Part shown: in pieces, positions 1-9,220 of the stretch
How positions within the stretch are numbered: position 1 is the first letter of the stretch
How the letters are laid out: each line of letters begins with the position of its first letter
Source: Welwitschia mirabilis
Lineage: Eukaryota; Gnetophyta; Gnetopsida; Welwitschiales
Direction of reading: 5' to 3'
NCBI GenBank assembly: GCA_051453625.1
Contig: JBOZIK010000001.1
Location: forward strand, 75,373,731 to 75,402,272
DNA: 28,542 bases
Program-made: the position numbers and the translations under genes
Notes under the pieces: model-generated
Databases searched by the model: none
What the model saw: only the letters and a program-made list of their open reading frames with translations
What the model was told of the DNA's origin: nothing

Positions 1-478
1 GTAATGATAACAGTAAAAAATCATGGAATGGCTGGCATATAGATAGGGCTTGCCATGTAAGAAGAAGGTACTAAGAGAAGTAAGGGCATCAACTACTTGA
101 AATTTAGCATTGTGGATAGATGAAAAGGACAGAGGAAGCATTTTCATCAAAGAATGTGCAAGCTTCTTTTTCTAGAATTCATTTTCATTGACAGAGTTTT
201 ATGTTTTTGATTTATTTATTTTATTCGATGTCTTTTTTAGTTGGTATAATGGTTAGAGAAAGATGGTATTAATAAGAGGATCAATGGTTTGCTTACATAT
301 TATGTGCATGGTATTAATAAGACAATTGTTGCATATTTCTAGAGCTTTCAATTAGAACACATTATAGGGATTATAGTTTGATTTATTTCAGTAGTGTCAG
401 GGGTTAGTCTTACTTAACTTATTGAAGAATCTCCATACATGCATTGTGTTTGAAGTAATCATTTAGTCTCTCAGGTGA
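1..478. other. AT-rich flank, no gene seen
   Basis: No open frame of note and no family motif on either strand. The stretch ends a little before the STT3-like fragment. It could hold diverged intron or flank of that pseudogene, but nothing in the bases shows it. Confidence 0.5.
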
Positions 479-541
479 GTGATGGATTTTATTAACATGT
501 TTACAGGTAGCCACAGACCAGATATTATCATTTCAAAAAAG

Positions 542-808
542 GATGCTTCCTTCTTAATTTTTGAAGTACTTTACTTAATAATAAGCTATGTTATCCATTG
601 CACATGGGTGACCTTGAAGGCATATTCATCCCCATTACTTATCCTTGCTATTATAGGTATCCATGATGATAGAGTAATTTTTGATGATTACCATGAAGCT
701 TATTATTGGTTTTGTCAAAATACTCCTCCTGATGCAATGATAATGTTGTGTTAGGACTACAAGTACTAAATCACAACCATGGATAATAAGATAGTTATTG
801 TTAACTAT
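542..808 (+). pseudogene. STT3 oligosaccharyltransferase fragment, left copy
   Basis: STT3 is the multi-pass ER membrane catalytic subunit of oligosaccharyltransferase, which moves the lipid-linked glycan onto Asn of N-X-S/T sites. The frame reads DASFLIF, then [33 protein letters not shown] and DAMIMLC, a stop, DYKY, a stop, and ITTMDNKIVIV. This follows the conserved plant STT3 block around the WWDYGYQ signature, which here has decayed to LC-stop-DYKY-stop. Both lost Trp/Gln codons became stops. Only about 90 of some 700-750 codons are present; no N-terminal transmembrane region and no rest of the C-terminal domain are seen. Sequence before codon 542 does not match clearly, so it may be intron or unrelated DNA. 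It is a dead fragment: either a remnant exon or a retrocopy piece. The family call is firm; which STT3 paralogue it came from is not known. Confidence 0.8.
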
Positions 809-1945
809 TAAATAATTCTAAAAATGTCTTTTACTTTATGTAGTTTCTTATTTAGCAACAACTAGGTGTTTTTTTTGTATAGCCACTTTTATAGTTTTTA
901 TATTAATCTGTTTCTTCCAATTCTTAGTGCTACTATGAAGTTTTCCAAATTATTCTTTAGCAACTTGTGTACCAATATTAACTAAACTAGTTATATATTT
1001 GGGTGGAGGGTGTTGGAAAAGCATATATATTTAATATTTAATTTTGATTCAATATTTAATCACTATTTTCTAACTAGAAAATACTTGATCTCTATAAAGA
1101 GAATTTGTATGGAAAAGACTATAATGATAAATTATTTTGTTAAGTTGTGTGGTAAAGATTAAAATGTAAGAAAATGTTATCACTTATTATTTTAAAGCAT
1201 AATGATTTAATCTTTCAAANNNNNNNNNNNNNNNNNNNNNNNNNNNNNNNNNNNNNNNNNNNNNNNNNNNNNNNNNNNNNNNNNNNNNNNNNNNNNNNNN
1301 NNNNNNNNNNNNNNNNNNNATCCATTGCACATGGGTGACCTCGAAGGCATATTCATCCCCATCAATTGTCCTTGCTATTATAGGTATACATGATGATAGA
1401 GTAATTTTTGATGATTACCATGAAGCTTATTATTGGTTTTTTCAAAATACTCCTCCAGATGCAAAGATAATGTTGTGTTAGGATTACGAGTATTAAATCA
1501 CAACCATGGATAATAAAATAGTTACTGTTAACTCTTAAATAATTCTAAAAGTGCCTTTACCTTGTGTAGTTTCTTATTTAGCAACAACTAGGTGTTTTTT
1601 CATATAACCACTTTTATAGTTTTTATATTAATTTGTTTCTTCCAATTCTTAGTGCTACTATGAAGTTTTCCAAATTATTCTTTAGCAGCTTGTGTACTAA
1701 TATTAACTAAACTAGTTATATATTTGGGCGGAGGGTGTTGGAAAAGCATATAAACTTAATATTCAATTTTGATTCAATAGTTAATCACTATTTTCTAACT
1801 ATAAAATACTTGATCTCTATAAAGAGAATTTGTATGGAAAAGACTATAATGATAAATCATTCTATTAAGTTATGTGGTAAAAGATTGAAATGTAAGAAAA
1901 TGTTATCACTTATTATTTTGAAGCATAATGATTTACTCTTTCAAA
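593..1945 (+). repeat. Direct repeat flanking a 100-N gap (593-1219 / 1320-1945)
   Basis: The 627 bases before the gap recur as 626 bases right after it, with scattered substitutions and almost no net indel. The unit includes the STT3 fragment and about 400 bases of noncoding sequence. The 100-N gap (1220-1319) has a nominal size. The repeat begins exactly at the gap edge on the right and ends exactly at it on the left, which is what two overlapping, unmerged contig ends produce. Confidence 0.9.
1320..1544 (+). pseudogene. STT3 fragment, right copy after the gap
   Basis: This repeats the left copy from the HCTWVT block onward and starts directly at the gap edge. It reads [41 protein letters not shown], a stop, DYEY, a stop, ITTMDNKIVTV. 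Several positions are closer to functional STT3 than in the left copy (TS for TL, PSIVL for PLLIL, DAK for DAM), while the left copy keeps others such as VIV for VTV. The same two stops in the WWDYGYQ signature occur in both, so the gene died before the copies parted. It is either the second allele of one locus or a tandem duplicate. Confidence 0.8.
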
Positions 1946-1991
1946 TGAAAAAAGGCCTGACCTACATTAGCTTCTCTTCATGATTCTTCTA

Positions 1992-2024
1992 TAGTATAGG
2001 ATTACTATTAAATATCCTATACTA
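1992..2024. other. 11-bp perfect inverted repeat
   Basis: TAGTATAGGAT at 1992-2002 pairs with ATCCTATACTA at 2014-2024 across an 11-base loop. It lies in noncoding AT-rich DNA between the STT3 copy and a gap. No RNA family is recognised; it may be the end of a small foldback element or chance in AT-rich sequence. Confidence 0.6.
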
Positions 2025-2547
2025 AATCTTCTAATTTGTTAGAATTAAAAATTTTATTCTCTATTTTTTATTATTTCATGTTCTTATAAATTTGGAGGAA
2101 ATATGAAAAAACAGTGAGAGATTAGAAATACAATTATGAATTTACATGAAGTTTGATGGTGTTTTACNNNNNNNNNNNNNNNNNNNNNNNNNNNNNNNNN
2201 NNNNNNNNNNNNNNNNNNNNNNNNNNNNNNNNNNNNNNNNNNNNNNNNNNNNNNNNNNNNNNNNNNNNNNNNNNNNNNNNNNNNNNNNNNNNNNNNNNNN
2301 NNNNNNNNNNNNNNNNNNNNNNNNNNNNNNNNNNNNNNNNNNNNNNNNNNNNNNNNNNNNNNNNNNNNNNNNNNNNNNNNNNNNNNNNNNNNNNNNNNNN
2401 NNNNNNNNNNNNNNNNNNNNNNNNNNNNNNNNNNNNNNNNNNNNNNNNNNNNNNNNNNNNNNNNNNNNNNNNNNNNNNNNNNNNNNNNNNNNNNNNNNNN
2501 NNNNNNNNNNNNNNNNNNNNNNNNNNNNNNNNNNNNNNNNNNNNNNN
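2025..2547. other. AT-rich spacer and 380-N gap
   Basis: Bases 2025-2167 hold no recognised element. Positions 2168-2547 are N. The sequences on the two sides of this gap do not repeat each other, unlike the 100-N gaps, so this is probably a size-estimated scaffold gap. Confidence 0.8.
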
Positions 2548-2645
2548 GTTATTTCTTTTGTTAAAACTCACAAATGATGTTACTATGGAAAAGACAGTAT
2601 GGAAGTATTAACATTTTAAATATTTAATGCTAGTCAAGTCTTTTA

Positions 2646-2834
2646 TATACAAAATATTTGCTACTATAGTCTCAAGTTTTGCATAAAAGCTATCCTATTG
2701 AGCCTATAGAACCATTTAAATGCATACGTGATGATTCTTACTTAGCTGATGGAATATCTCCAAAAAAGATAATAATATGGGATGTTTATTTATTCATGTT
2801 CTTACTAGATTTCTATGATGATGTCAATATAATG
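2646..2834 (+). pseudogene. Possible cytochrome P450 K-helix remnant
   Basis: One frame reads KYLLL, a stop, then QVLHKSYPIEP, FKCIRDDSYLADG and KKIIIWDVY, ending at TAG 2835-2837. The order resembles the K-helix region of plant P450s, where ETLRLYP is followed by a Pro-rich turn, a DDxLxDG stretch and a KKG-type turn. In that reading the ExxR motif has become QVLH, with the Arg lost as CGT to CAT. The heme-binding Cys region is not present and the match is short, so this is tentative. It could instead be part of an unrelated degraded transposon. Confidence 0.3.
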
Positions 2835-3088
2835 TAGATAGTGGTAACACTATTTCTGATGTAGATAGTAGTAGGGCAGATAAGATAGATGATTGCATAA
2901 GTGATAGGAGTTTTGTAAAACTTTCCAAAATACCTAAAGCTCATATAAGTGTTTTTAATAATTCTCTTAGTTATCTTTCAATAAAAATTTTTCATCATGA
3001 AATAAAGAAGACCAAAACTCATAAAAGACCTATAAGTCCTATGAATAAAGGAAATAAAGTATTTTTACTAGATGAGAGTGAGTATTAA
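2822..3088 (+). pseudogene. Unrecognised 88-codon open frame without ATG
   Basis: This frame is open for 88 codons in DNA where random frames close quickly. It is rich in Asp, Ser and Lys: acidic/Ser-rich at first (VDSGNTISDVDSSRADKIDD), then basic (HHEIKKTKTHKRP). It has no start codon until near its end. After the stop the same frame continues with scattered stops to about 3270 (for example FNPFHGISNKVLLKVFELF). It does not resemble any family I can name. It may be a decayed exon or part of a transposon protein. Confidence 0.3.
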
Positions 3089-3446
3089 AAGGTAAAAATA
3101 AGTAGGATATAGAGTTTTATTGCTAATCTTAAACTATCTCAGAAGTGAAGCAAATGTGATTTAAGGATTCTTACTTTTAATCCATTTCATGGTATTAGCA
3201 ATAAAGTTTTACTTAAGGTTTTTGAATTATTTCTAAACTTTAGATGTTTTATTTATGCAAAAAGTTTAATGGAGTAACAAGTCTAGAGCCCTTAAGAAAT
3301 GCTTATTCTTTGCACAGCTTCCATGAACTTTAAGAAAGAGATTGTAAAGCTGACACAAGGGAGGACATGTAATAGTCTATGCTTGAGGAATCCAAGAGCT
3401 CTATTGATAAATTTCTTGAAGAAAAAAGCCTCATAAGTGTAAATTG
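3089..3446 (+). other. Degraded coding-like DNA, no gene assigned
   Basis: Short stop-punctuated open stretches continue from the preceding frame, for example a segment near 3330-3430 beginning KKEIVKLTQGRTC. No domain is identifiable, and no start, splice signals or family match can be supported. Confidence 0.35.
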
Positions 3447-4082
3447 GATGATAAGATAGCATATAATTATGTAAAGGATGAAATCATGCCCAATAAATCT
3501 CTTCCATGAGAGTGCACTCATAGATAGTAGCCGAGGATATACTATTAAATAGTGAAAAAAAAACAAAATCAAATCATCAAGATAGGTTGAGAATGTAATT
3601 ACAGGCANNNNNNNNNNNNNNNNNNNNNNNNNNNNNNNNNNNNNNNNNNNNNNNNNNNNNNNNNNNNNNNNNNNNNNNNNNNNNNNNNNNNNNNNNNNNN
3701 NNNNNNNNNNNNNNNNNNNNNNNNNNNNNNNNNNNNNNNNNNNNNNNNNNNNNNNNNNNNNNNNNNNNNNNNNNNNNNNNNNNNNNNNNNNNNNNNNNNN
3801 NNNNNNNNNNNNNNNNNNNNNNNNNNNNNNNNNNNNNNNNNNNNNNNNNNNNNNNNNNNNNNNNNNNNNNNNAATGATAAGATAGCATATAATTATGTGA
3901 AGGATGAAATCATACCTAATAAATATCTTCCATGAGAGTGCACTCATAGATAGTAGCTGAGGATATATTATTAAACAGTTAAAATGTGCACTCATAGATA
4001 GTAGCTGAGGATATATTATTAAACAGTTAAAATAAAAACAAAATCCAATCATCAAGATAGGTTGAGAATGTAATTACAAGCA
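3447..4082 (+). repeat. Direct repeat flanking a 265-N gap (3447-3607 / 3873-4082)
   Basis: The 161 bases before the gap recur after it. The right copy is longer only because it carries an extra 48-base tandem duplication. The gap spans 3608-3872. On the plus strand one frame in both copies reads DDKIAYNYVKDEI or NDKIAYNYVKDEI before stops, so the segment may derive from a coding sequence that I do not recognise. Confidence 0.85.
3938..4033. repeat. 48-bp tandem duplication
   Basis: Two head-to-tail copies start at 3938 and 3986, each beginning GTGCACTCATAGATAG and ending with TTAAACAGTTAAAA. The corresponding segment left of the gap (from about 3512) has a single copy, so the duplication is specific to this copy and probably recent. 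Confidence 0.9.
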
Positions 4083-4117
4083 AGAGAAAAATGAATTAGT
4101 CAATCAATCAGTCCCAT

Positions 4118-4920
4118 CAATTAATTCTGGACCATATTCCTCTAGTTTTAGAGGCCTCACAACCAAAATTGCCATTCCCAGAATATTTTCAGAATCCTAG
4201 GCAATCTTGAATCCTCTCTTAAGATCCAAAAACTCCTTATTAGCAGAAGTTAATAGAGAAAAATAACTAGGATGGATATCAGTTTTGGATTTATTAATAG
4301 CCACCATAATTGTCTCATTGTTCCTCTTAGTAGGTCCATGTTTCCATGGAAGAACACCTTTGTCTACAAAACACATAAGCATAGGAGCCTCTGCCTCTAC
4401 CAATGGTTGCTAGGTAGGTAAAACAACCTACTCCTTCCAAGCATAATTAGACTTGTAAACCCTAAAAGTATACCATCCAACAAGAATGAAAGATNNNNNN
4501 NNNNNNNNNNNNNNNNNNNNNNNNNNNNNNNNNNNNNNNNNNNNNNNNNNNNNNNNNNNNNNNNNNNNNNNNNNNNNNNNNNNNNNNNNNNNNNTGCCTC
4601 TACCAATGGTTGCTAGGTAGGTAAAAAAACCTACTCCTTCCAAGCATAATTAGACTGGTAAGCCCTAAAAGGATACCCTTCAACAAGACTGAAATATGGA
4701 GAATTTATAAATTCTATAAAATTAGGATTTATAATAGGCATCACTAGAGGCATTTTTTTGCTTTCAACCTCTCCTTCTAGAAGCCTCATAATAGGTAAGC
4801 TCCTGAAAATCTTTGTAGCTTTCTTCTGCTCTTCTTCATCATCCCTCTTAAGGAATTTAAGGATCTTAGCTCTAGACTTCTCTGAACTACAAGAGCAAGT
4901 GCCATTTCTAGCACACTTCT
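4118..4920 (-). pseudogene. Unrecognised minus-strand coding remnant
   Basis: Reading downward from about 4920, frames stay open for long stretches: KSRAKILKFLKRDDEEEQKK, then SYAWKE-type sequence, a stop, VEAEAPMLMCFVDKG, LPWKHGPTKRNNE, and after GFKIA and a stop, NILGMAILVVRPLKLEEYG. About 200 codons carry only a few stops, some at likely Trp or Gln positions. A 100-N gap with a 103-bp duplicated edge lies inside. The Pro-Trp-Lys motif after a hydrophobic FVDKG run faintly recalls linker regions of plant retrotransposon polyproteins, but no enzyme motif is visible. I do not assign a function. Orientation is opposite to the coding remnants on either side. Confidence 0.4.
4392..4697 (-). repeat. 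Direct repeat flanking a 100-N gap (4392-4494 / 4595-4697)
   Basis: A 103-base segment ends at the gap (4495-4594) and recurs, also as 103 bases, immediately after it with a few substitutions. Equal length with no indel fits overlapping contig ends. If merged, the minus-strand frame around it would run through without the gap. Confidence 0.88.
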
Positions 4921-4989
4921 AAATAGATTAAGTGCTTCAAAGTAAATTGATAGTCAAAAATCTTAAACATATATTAACTTATGTAAGTA

Positions 4990-5161
4990 ATGATTTAAGT
5001 TATTTATTGCATCACTAAAGTATTTNNNNNNNNNNNNNNNNNNNNNNNNNNNNNNNNNNNNNNNNNNNNNNNNNNNNNNNNNNNNNNNNNNNNNNNNNNN
5101 NNNNNNNNNNNNNNNNNNNNNNNNNATGGTTTAAGTTATTTATTACATCACTAAAGTATTT
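4990..5161 (+). repeat. Short repeat flanking a 100-N gap (4990-5025 / 5126-5161)
   Basis: A 36-base segment beginning ATGATTTAAG precedes the gap (5026-5125) and recurs directly after it with two substitutions. This is another contig-end overlap, so the gap probably represents negative rather than missing length. Confidence 0.85.
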
Positions 5162-5175
5162 CTTCTTTTTTTAAG

Positions 5176-5409
5176 GATGACACTGTGTCACCTTGTTAGT
5201 TGCTAGATATGTATAATAAAGTCATAGTAAAAGGACTAATTATGGGGACGGATTTCAAATTTATGCTTAATAATGAAAGCTTAAAAGAAGGATTTGTTAT
5301 AGTTTCTATAGAAGTAGTGAAAAATCCCAAAACATCATTAATAGTACAAACAAAGAATATGACCACATTAAAGAAGGTAAAAGGAGAGGTTATTGCATAG
5401 CCTTCATAA
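5176..5409 (+). pseudogene. Plant transposon-associated domain (DUF8039-like), first copy
   Basis: The frame runs DDTVSPC, a stop, LLDMYNKVIVKGLIMGTDFK, EGFVIVSIEVVKNP, MTTLKKVKGEVIA, a stop, then P. The spacing follows a domain found in plant proteins linked to CACTA/En-Spm transposons: V-A/V-K-G, a T/S-D, a G-x-V-x-V-x-V-x-V strand, and a final G-x-x-I/V-x-W-P. The closing Trp is now TAG (5398-5400). I recall this family as Pfam DUF8039; the label is from memory. The part present is about 75 residues, a near-complete domain without flanking protein. It lies 100 bp before a second, different copy in the same orientation, so both are probably exons or repeats of one gene. Confidence 0.5.
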
Positions 5410-5507
5410 TATATTAAGGAGATAACTAAATATTATTTCATTTTTAATTACTTAGATAGCATTCAAGTTTCACGTTAGTCATTATGTTTATTAATCATAT
5501 GTAGGCT

Positions 5508-5875
5508 ATGGATGGATCATCAAAAGTACCATCATCATCATTAAATAAAGAATGCATTCTAAAGGATGGTAAATGTAATACTGTAGCTATTGGAAGAATA
5601 CTTTTGAATAATTCTACATTATTAGTTTATNNNNNNNNNNNNNNNNNNNNNNNNNNNNNNNNNNNNNNNNNNNNNNNNNNNNNNNNNNNNNNNNNNNNNN
5701 NNNNNNNNNNNNNNNNNNNNNNNNNNNNNNTGCACTGCTTGGTGATGATACTTACAAAGTTAAATTGGAAGTTATTGCAATTTCTAGCATTAAGTTATTT
5801 TATAAGATAAGTTTCGCAATGACTCTTGTTAATGTTGGGATTAACGGCATTACATCTTTGCCAAGAAAACTATAG
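5508..5875 (+). pseudogene. Plant transposon-associated domain (DUF8039-like), second copy
   Basis: Before the gap the frame reads CILKDGKCNTVAIGRILLNN, then STLLVY; after the gap from 5732 it reads ALLGDDTYKVKLEVIAISS, AMTLVNVGINGIT, SLPRKL and a stop at 5873-5875. This parallels the first copy (Val-Ala-x-Gly strand, Leu-Gly-Asp-Asp turn, V-x-L-x-V strand, closing G-x-x-x-x-x-P). The two sides fit one domain with only a few residues missing, so the 100-N gap (5631-5730) must be nominal. The ATG at 5508 follows TAG and may only be an internal Met. The two copies are well diverged from one another, so this is an old internal duplication, or two exons of a repeat protein. Confidence 0.5.
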
Positions 5876-6612
5876 TCATTTAGTATTTTATCTGATAGTG
5901 TACTCTTTGTTAATAATTTCTAAAATATTAAAACCATGCAAGACTTGTGTCTTGGGTAATTGTTCAATGTGAAGTTTCATCTTTCTTTCCATAGATGTAT
6001 AAATTTTGTTCACAAATGCATCCATTACTTAACATATATTGAAGATTTTTTGGACTATTTAAGTAGAAAACATTATGCCATTGATGATATAGATTGATCA
6101 TCACAAGATTATATGCAAATTGTGCTATGGTAACTCAAATTCAATTGTGCTATGATATCATTTAGTGTAATATTTGTGTGATATGCCTCCATAATGTGAT
6201 GCTTATACTTCATATTTTGATTTTTAGATTGCTATGTAAATGTATATTTTCTCCACATAGACATTGTCAAATATGTTTATGAATTTGATTATGAGTGCAT
6301 TATATTTTACAATTTTTTTAGTGATACTTCTAGAAATGTACATCAACATGTCTTCTTAATTGTGCATTCTATGTTTTCTTATAATATTAGTTTTCAAGCT
6401 TATGAATTTATTGTTGGTTATGCAGGAATGTGTACAATGAAAATATTTTCAATAAAATTACTAGTTTATAGATTTTATTACTATAAATCATAGGTTTGAT
6501 TTTTGAGAAATGTAATATGCACATCACAGTGTAGATTTTGTTACTAGTCTATATATTCTATTACTATAAATCATAGCTTTGATTATTTTTCCCTCATAAG
6601 AAAGGAATTTAA
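5876..6612. other. AT-rich noncoding stretch
   Basis: No open frame or motif supports a gene. A near-repeat of about 40 bases occurs twice (TTACTATAAATCATAG context at about 6478-6495 and 6551-6568), each after a 'tagtttata' or 'tagtctata' start. The stretch leads directly into the hairpin cluster and may belong to the same element. Confidence 0.4.
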
Positions 6613-6843
6613 GGCATTTATTTGATAAAATGCCTCAAAAGACTTTGGAGGAATTTCTTGTCAAATTCCTCAAAATCCTTTTAAGATTTTCTTGTAAAAA
6701 TTTCTTAAAAGATTTTTTAAGGCATTTTAATAAAAATGACTTAGAAATGCCTTAAAAGCATGTATGCTTTTAAGGAAATGTTTTTAAAAATTTTTATGAG
6801 TAAATGAATTCAGGCATTTTTTAAGGGCTTAGAAGCCTTAAAA
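6613..6843. repeat. Cluster of adjacent hairpins
   Basis: At least five inverted repeats lie side by side. GGCATTT/AAATGCC (6613-6634). GAGGAATTT/AAATTCCTC (6648-6671), a perfect 9-bp stem. AAAATCCTTTTAAGA pairing with TCTTAAAAGATTTT (about 6672-6716), with one bulge. AAGGCATTT/AAATGCCTT across 6719-6753. TTTTAAGGGCT/AGCCTTAAAA (6819-6843). Stems share the words AAGGCATTT and CTTTTAAG, so arms of different hairpins can also pair with each other. This could be a foldback or MITE-type element. It has no coding capacity, and target-site duplications were not found by eye. Confidence 0.65.
6750..6775. repeat. 26-bp palindrome, 12-bp arms
   Basis: CCTTAAAAGCAT and ATGCTTTTAAGG are separated by only GT, giving a perfect 12-bp stem that could extrude as a cruciform. 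It sits inside the hairpin cluster and is the strongest single stem there. Confidence 0.85.
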
Positions 6844-7741
6844 CACTATATTTTTTGTATTATTCCAAAAGAATAGGTTAATAGTAACATCATTTATAAT
6901 TGCTTTCGAATATTCATCATAAGTGGGATTGTTGTTTAATCATTTTAGCCATGGGGTAGTATTCTCCTTAGGATGTTGGTTATCATCTTTAGATTTATGA
7001 AAGTTTAGTTGATTAAGAATTTCAATATCATCTTATTAAGTTTTTTCTTTATGAATAGAAGTTGAAGGTTTCTCATGAGGATGAATGTTATGTCCACTTC
7101 TAGTCACTACTTTCCAATATTTTTTTTACATCATTTGGATTTGGGATAGTTTTAGTGATTATCTAGCATGTTTTATCAAATAAGGTAAATCAAATTTTCT
7201 AAGTTTTTATTTTGATTTTCTAAGATTTCATTGGTGATATCCTGTGTCTTTTTAAGTTATCCATTATTTCTCTATAAGAATGATTTTTGTCAAAGTTGGA
7301 AAAATGGGTTGAGAGTTATGACTTCTATATTTGTTATTAAATGAAGGCTGGAAAGATGTTAAAGATCTATTATTTATTATGAATATTATTAATTACCTCC
7401 AAAGTTATTTGACCTTTAATTGAATGCATAAACTTCATTTAATATGGCCTCTCTACAAGTTGGAAAATCTAGGTATTTCTTAGTAGAGTGATAATTTTCA
7501 TCACATATTTTACAATGATTGAGTTGATTTAGTAATTTTACATTAGTTAAAGATTTTGTATAACTTTTCAATGTACTAGTAATATCACTAAGTAGGGTGT
7601 TAACCTTTGATTATTCTTCTTCATATTACACTTTTCAAGTTTCTAAGCATTTCACCTATAGTTCTAGTGTATTTACATGTAGTTTTTATCCAATTTGACT
7701 TCTTTCTATAAGATCTTATAAAAAGTTTCAAGTATTATTTA

Positions 7742-8357
7742 AGGTTAAATTAAGTAAATCTCCAACACATGAAAAATCTACCATTTGTCTGGTTTGATTA
7801 TTTAATCCACTATAGAATTGATTAATAAGTTCTTCTTTCTCAAATACATTTACTAGGTTAAATGACACAACAATTAATAATTTTTCATATATTTAGAAAT
7901 AATCTTTTTAAGGGTCTTATTGGAATTTTGGTACTTCTTTTCTTCTTATCCTCATAACTGTCTCATTCATGAAATGTTTGATATAAGCTTCTTGTACATN
8001 NNNNNNNNNNNNNNNNNNNNNNNNNNNNNNNNNNNNNNNNNNNNNNNNNNNNNNNNNNNNNNNNNNNNNNNNNNNNNNNNNNNNNNNNNNNNNNNNNNNA
8101 GGTTAAATTCAGTAAATCTCCATCACATGAAAAATCTACCATTTGTCTGGTTTGATTATTCAATCCACTATAGAATTGATTAATAATTTCTTGTTTTTCA
8201 AATACATTTACTAGGTTAAATGACACAGCAATTAATAATTTTTCATATGTTGAGAAATAATCTTTTTAAGGGTCTTGTTGAAATTTTGGTACTTCTTTTC
8301 TTCTTATCCTCATAACTGTCTCATTCATGGAATGTTTGATATAGGATTCTTGTACAT
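7742..8357 (-). repeat. Direct repeat flanking a 100-N gap (7742-7999 / 8100-8357)
   Basis: Exactly 258 bases on each side of the gap (8000-8099) match with a few substitutions. They encode the FYSGLNNQTRQMVD part of gag. Taken literally, gag would contain this segment twice, which no gag family does, so the duplication is almost certainly an assembly overlap. Confidence 0.92.
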
Positions 8358-8471
8358 GATTTCATGATTTAAGACTTCTATGTAGAATGATTTTAAGCCA
8401 ATTTTTTGCTTTTCATTTTAAGGTAAATGGAAAGATTATCATTAATATTCTATTTGAAATTTTATTTTTTT

Positions 8472-8595
8472 CATTTCTTGAATNNNNNNNNNNNNNNNNN
8501 NNNNNNNNNNNNNNNNNNNNNNNNNNNNNNNNNNNNNNNNNNNNNNNNNNNNNNNNNNNNNNNNNNNNNNNNNNNNNNNNNNNAATTTCCTGAAT
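8472..8595 (-). other. 100-N gap inside gag with short edge overlap
   Basis: The gap (8484-8583) interrupts the gag core. The 12 bases before it (CATTTCTTGAAT) resemble the 12 after it (AATTTCCTGAAT), so a small overlap is possible. The reading frame differs across the gap, so the frame relation is unknown. Confidence 0.6.
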
Positions 8596-9220
8596 TAAGA
8601 ATAAGTTTTTCAATATCGACTATGTGTTGGAATGGGTCTTCATTAAGTTCTTTAGAAAAGGTAGGAAAAGAATTTTAGTTTTTTAACTCTACATCATCTC
8701 TAAGAGGGAGGTCAAATGGGTTTTAATGTTCACTCTTTTTGTTAGTTAACATGTCCTTTAAATTAACATTTGATCCTGATATGTTGAGTGAAGATTTTCT
8801 AGATGCCATAGAGATAATAGTATTAGGACGATTAGGGAAAAAAGGAAAGGCAATATTTTTAGTAGAATTTGGTTGGTTTTCATAAATTTCCAAAGACTTA
8901 GGAGTATGTAAATAAGAAATAGTAAATTTAGAATAATGTTCTTGCTTAATTAAAGAATTAAGTTTTTCTTTCTCACCTTAAGTTCTTGAATTAAAGTCCA
9001 CCAAACCATCTTTGATTGCTTGATTAAAGAAATGTTTTTCATAAGTGTATTTACCTTTGTTGCTATTTATCATTACCCTGTGAGATCAATTCATGTCAAA
9101 CAAACTTCTTTCCATTTAAATGATGTCAATTTCTAGGATCACACAAAGATGCAAGGAGTAGGATATACCAAATGAATGTGGTAATCACTTAGATGCATGA
9201 AGTGCAAAGTGGAGGTCAGG

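Larger units (their letters stand above)
6880..9073 (-). pseudogene. Athila/Tat-like Ty3/gypsy gag pseudogene
   Basis: Gag forms the retrotransposon particle. Read downward from ATG 9073, one frame continues to about 8584 with stops after NSRT, KSEH and ELKN; it includes KELNEDPFQHIVDIEKL, like the start of the plant gypsy gag core. After a gap come FPFTLK, a stop, KAKNWL (near 8413), then KDYFSTYEKLLIAVSFNLVN and INQFYSGLNNQTRQMVDFS, matching the usual YEAWERFK and FYNGL...TR segments. A zinc knuckle at 7473-7514 keeps C, C and H at positions 1, 4 and 9, but the last Cys is Tyr (TGC to TAC). An N/Q-rich linker follows, then VVTRSGHNIHP near 7100, a hallmark of the gag-protease linker in Athila/Tat elements. 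No protease active site or RT is found below 6880, so the element is truncated. Family confidence is good; exact lineage is less sure. Confidence 0.78.

Noticed and set aside
1735-1983. 82-aa plus-strand open frame
   Set aside because: The corresponding left copy of the same repeat has stops in this frame and there is no family match.
1992-2024. Rho-independent terminator
   Set aside because: The stem is AT-rich without a following T tract, and the context is plant nuclear DNA, not bacterial.
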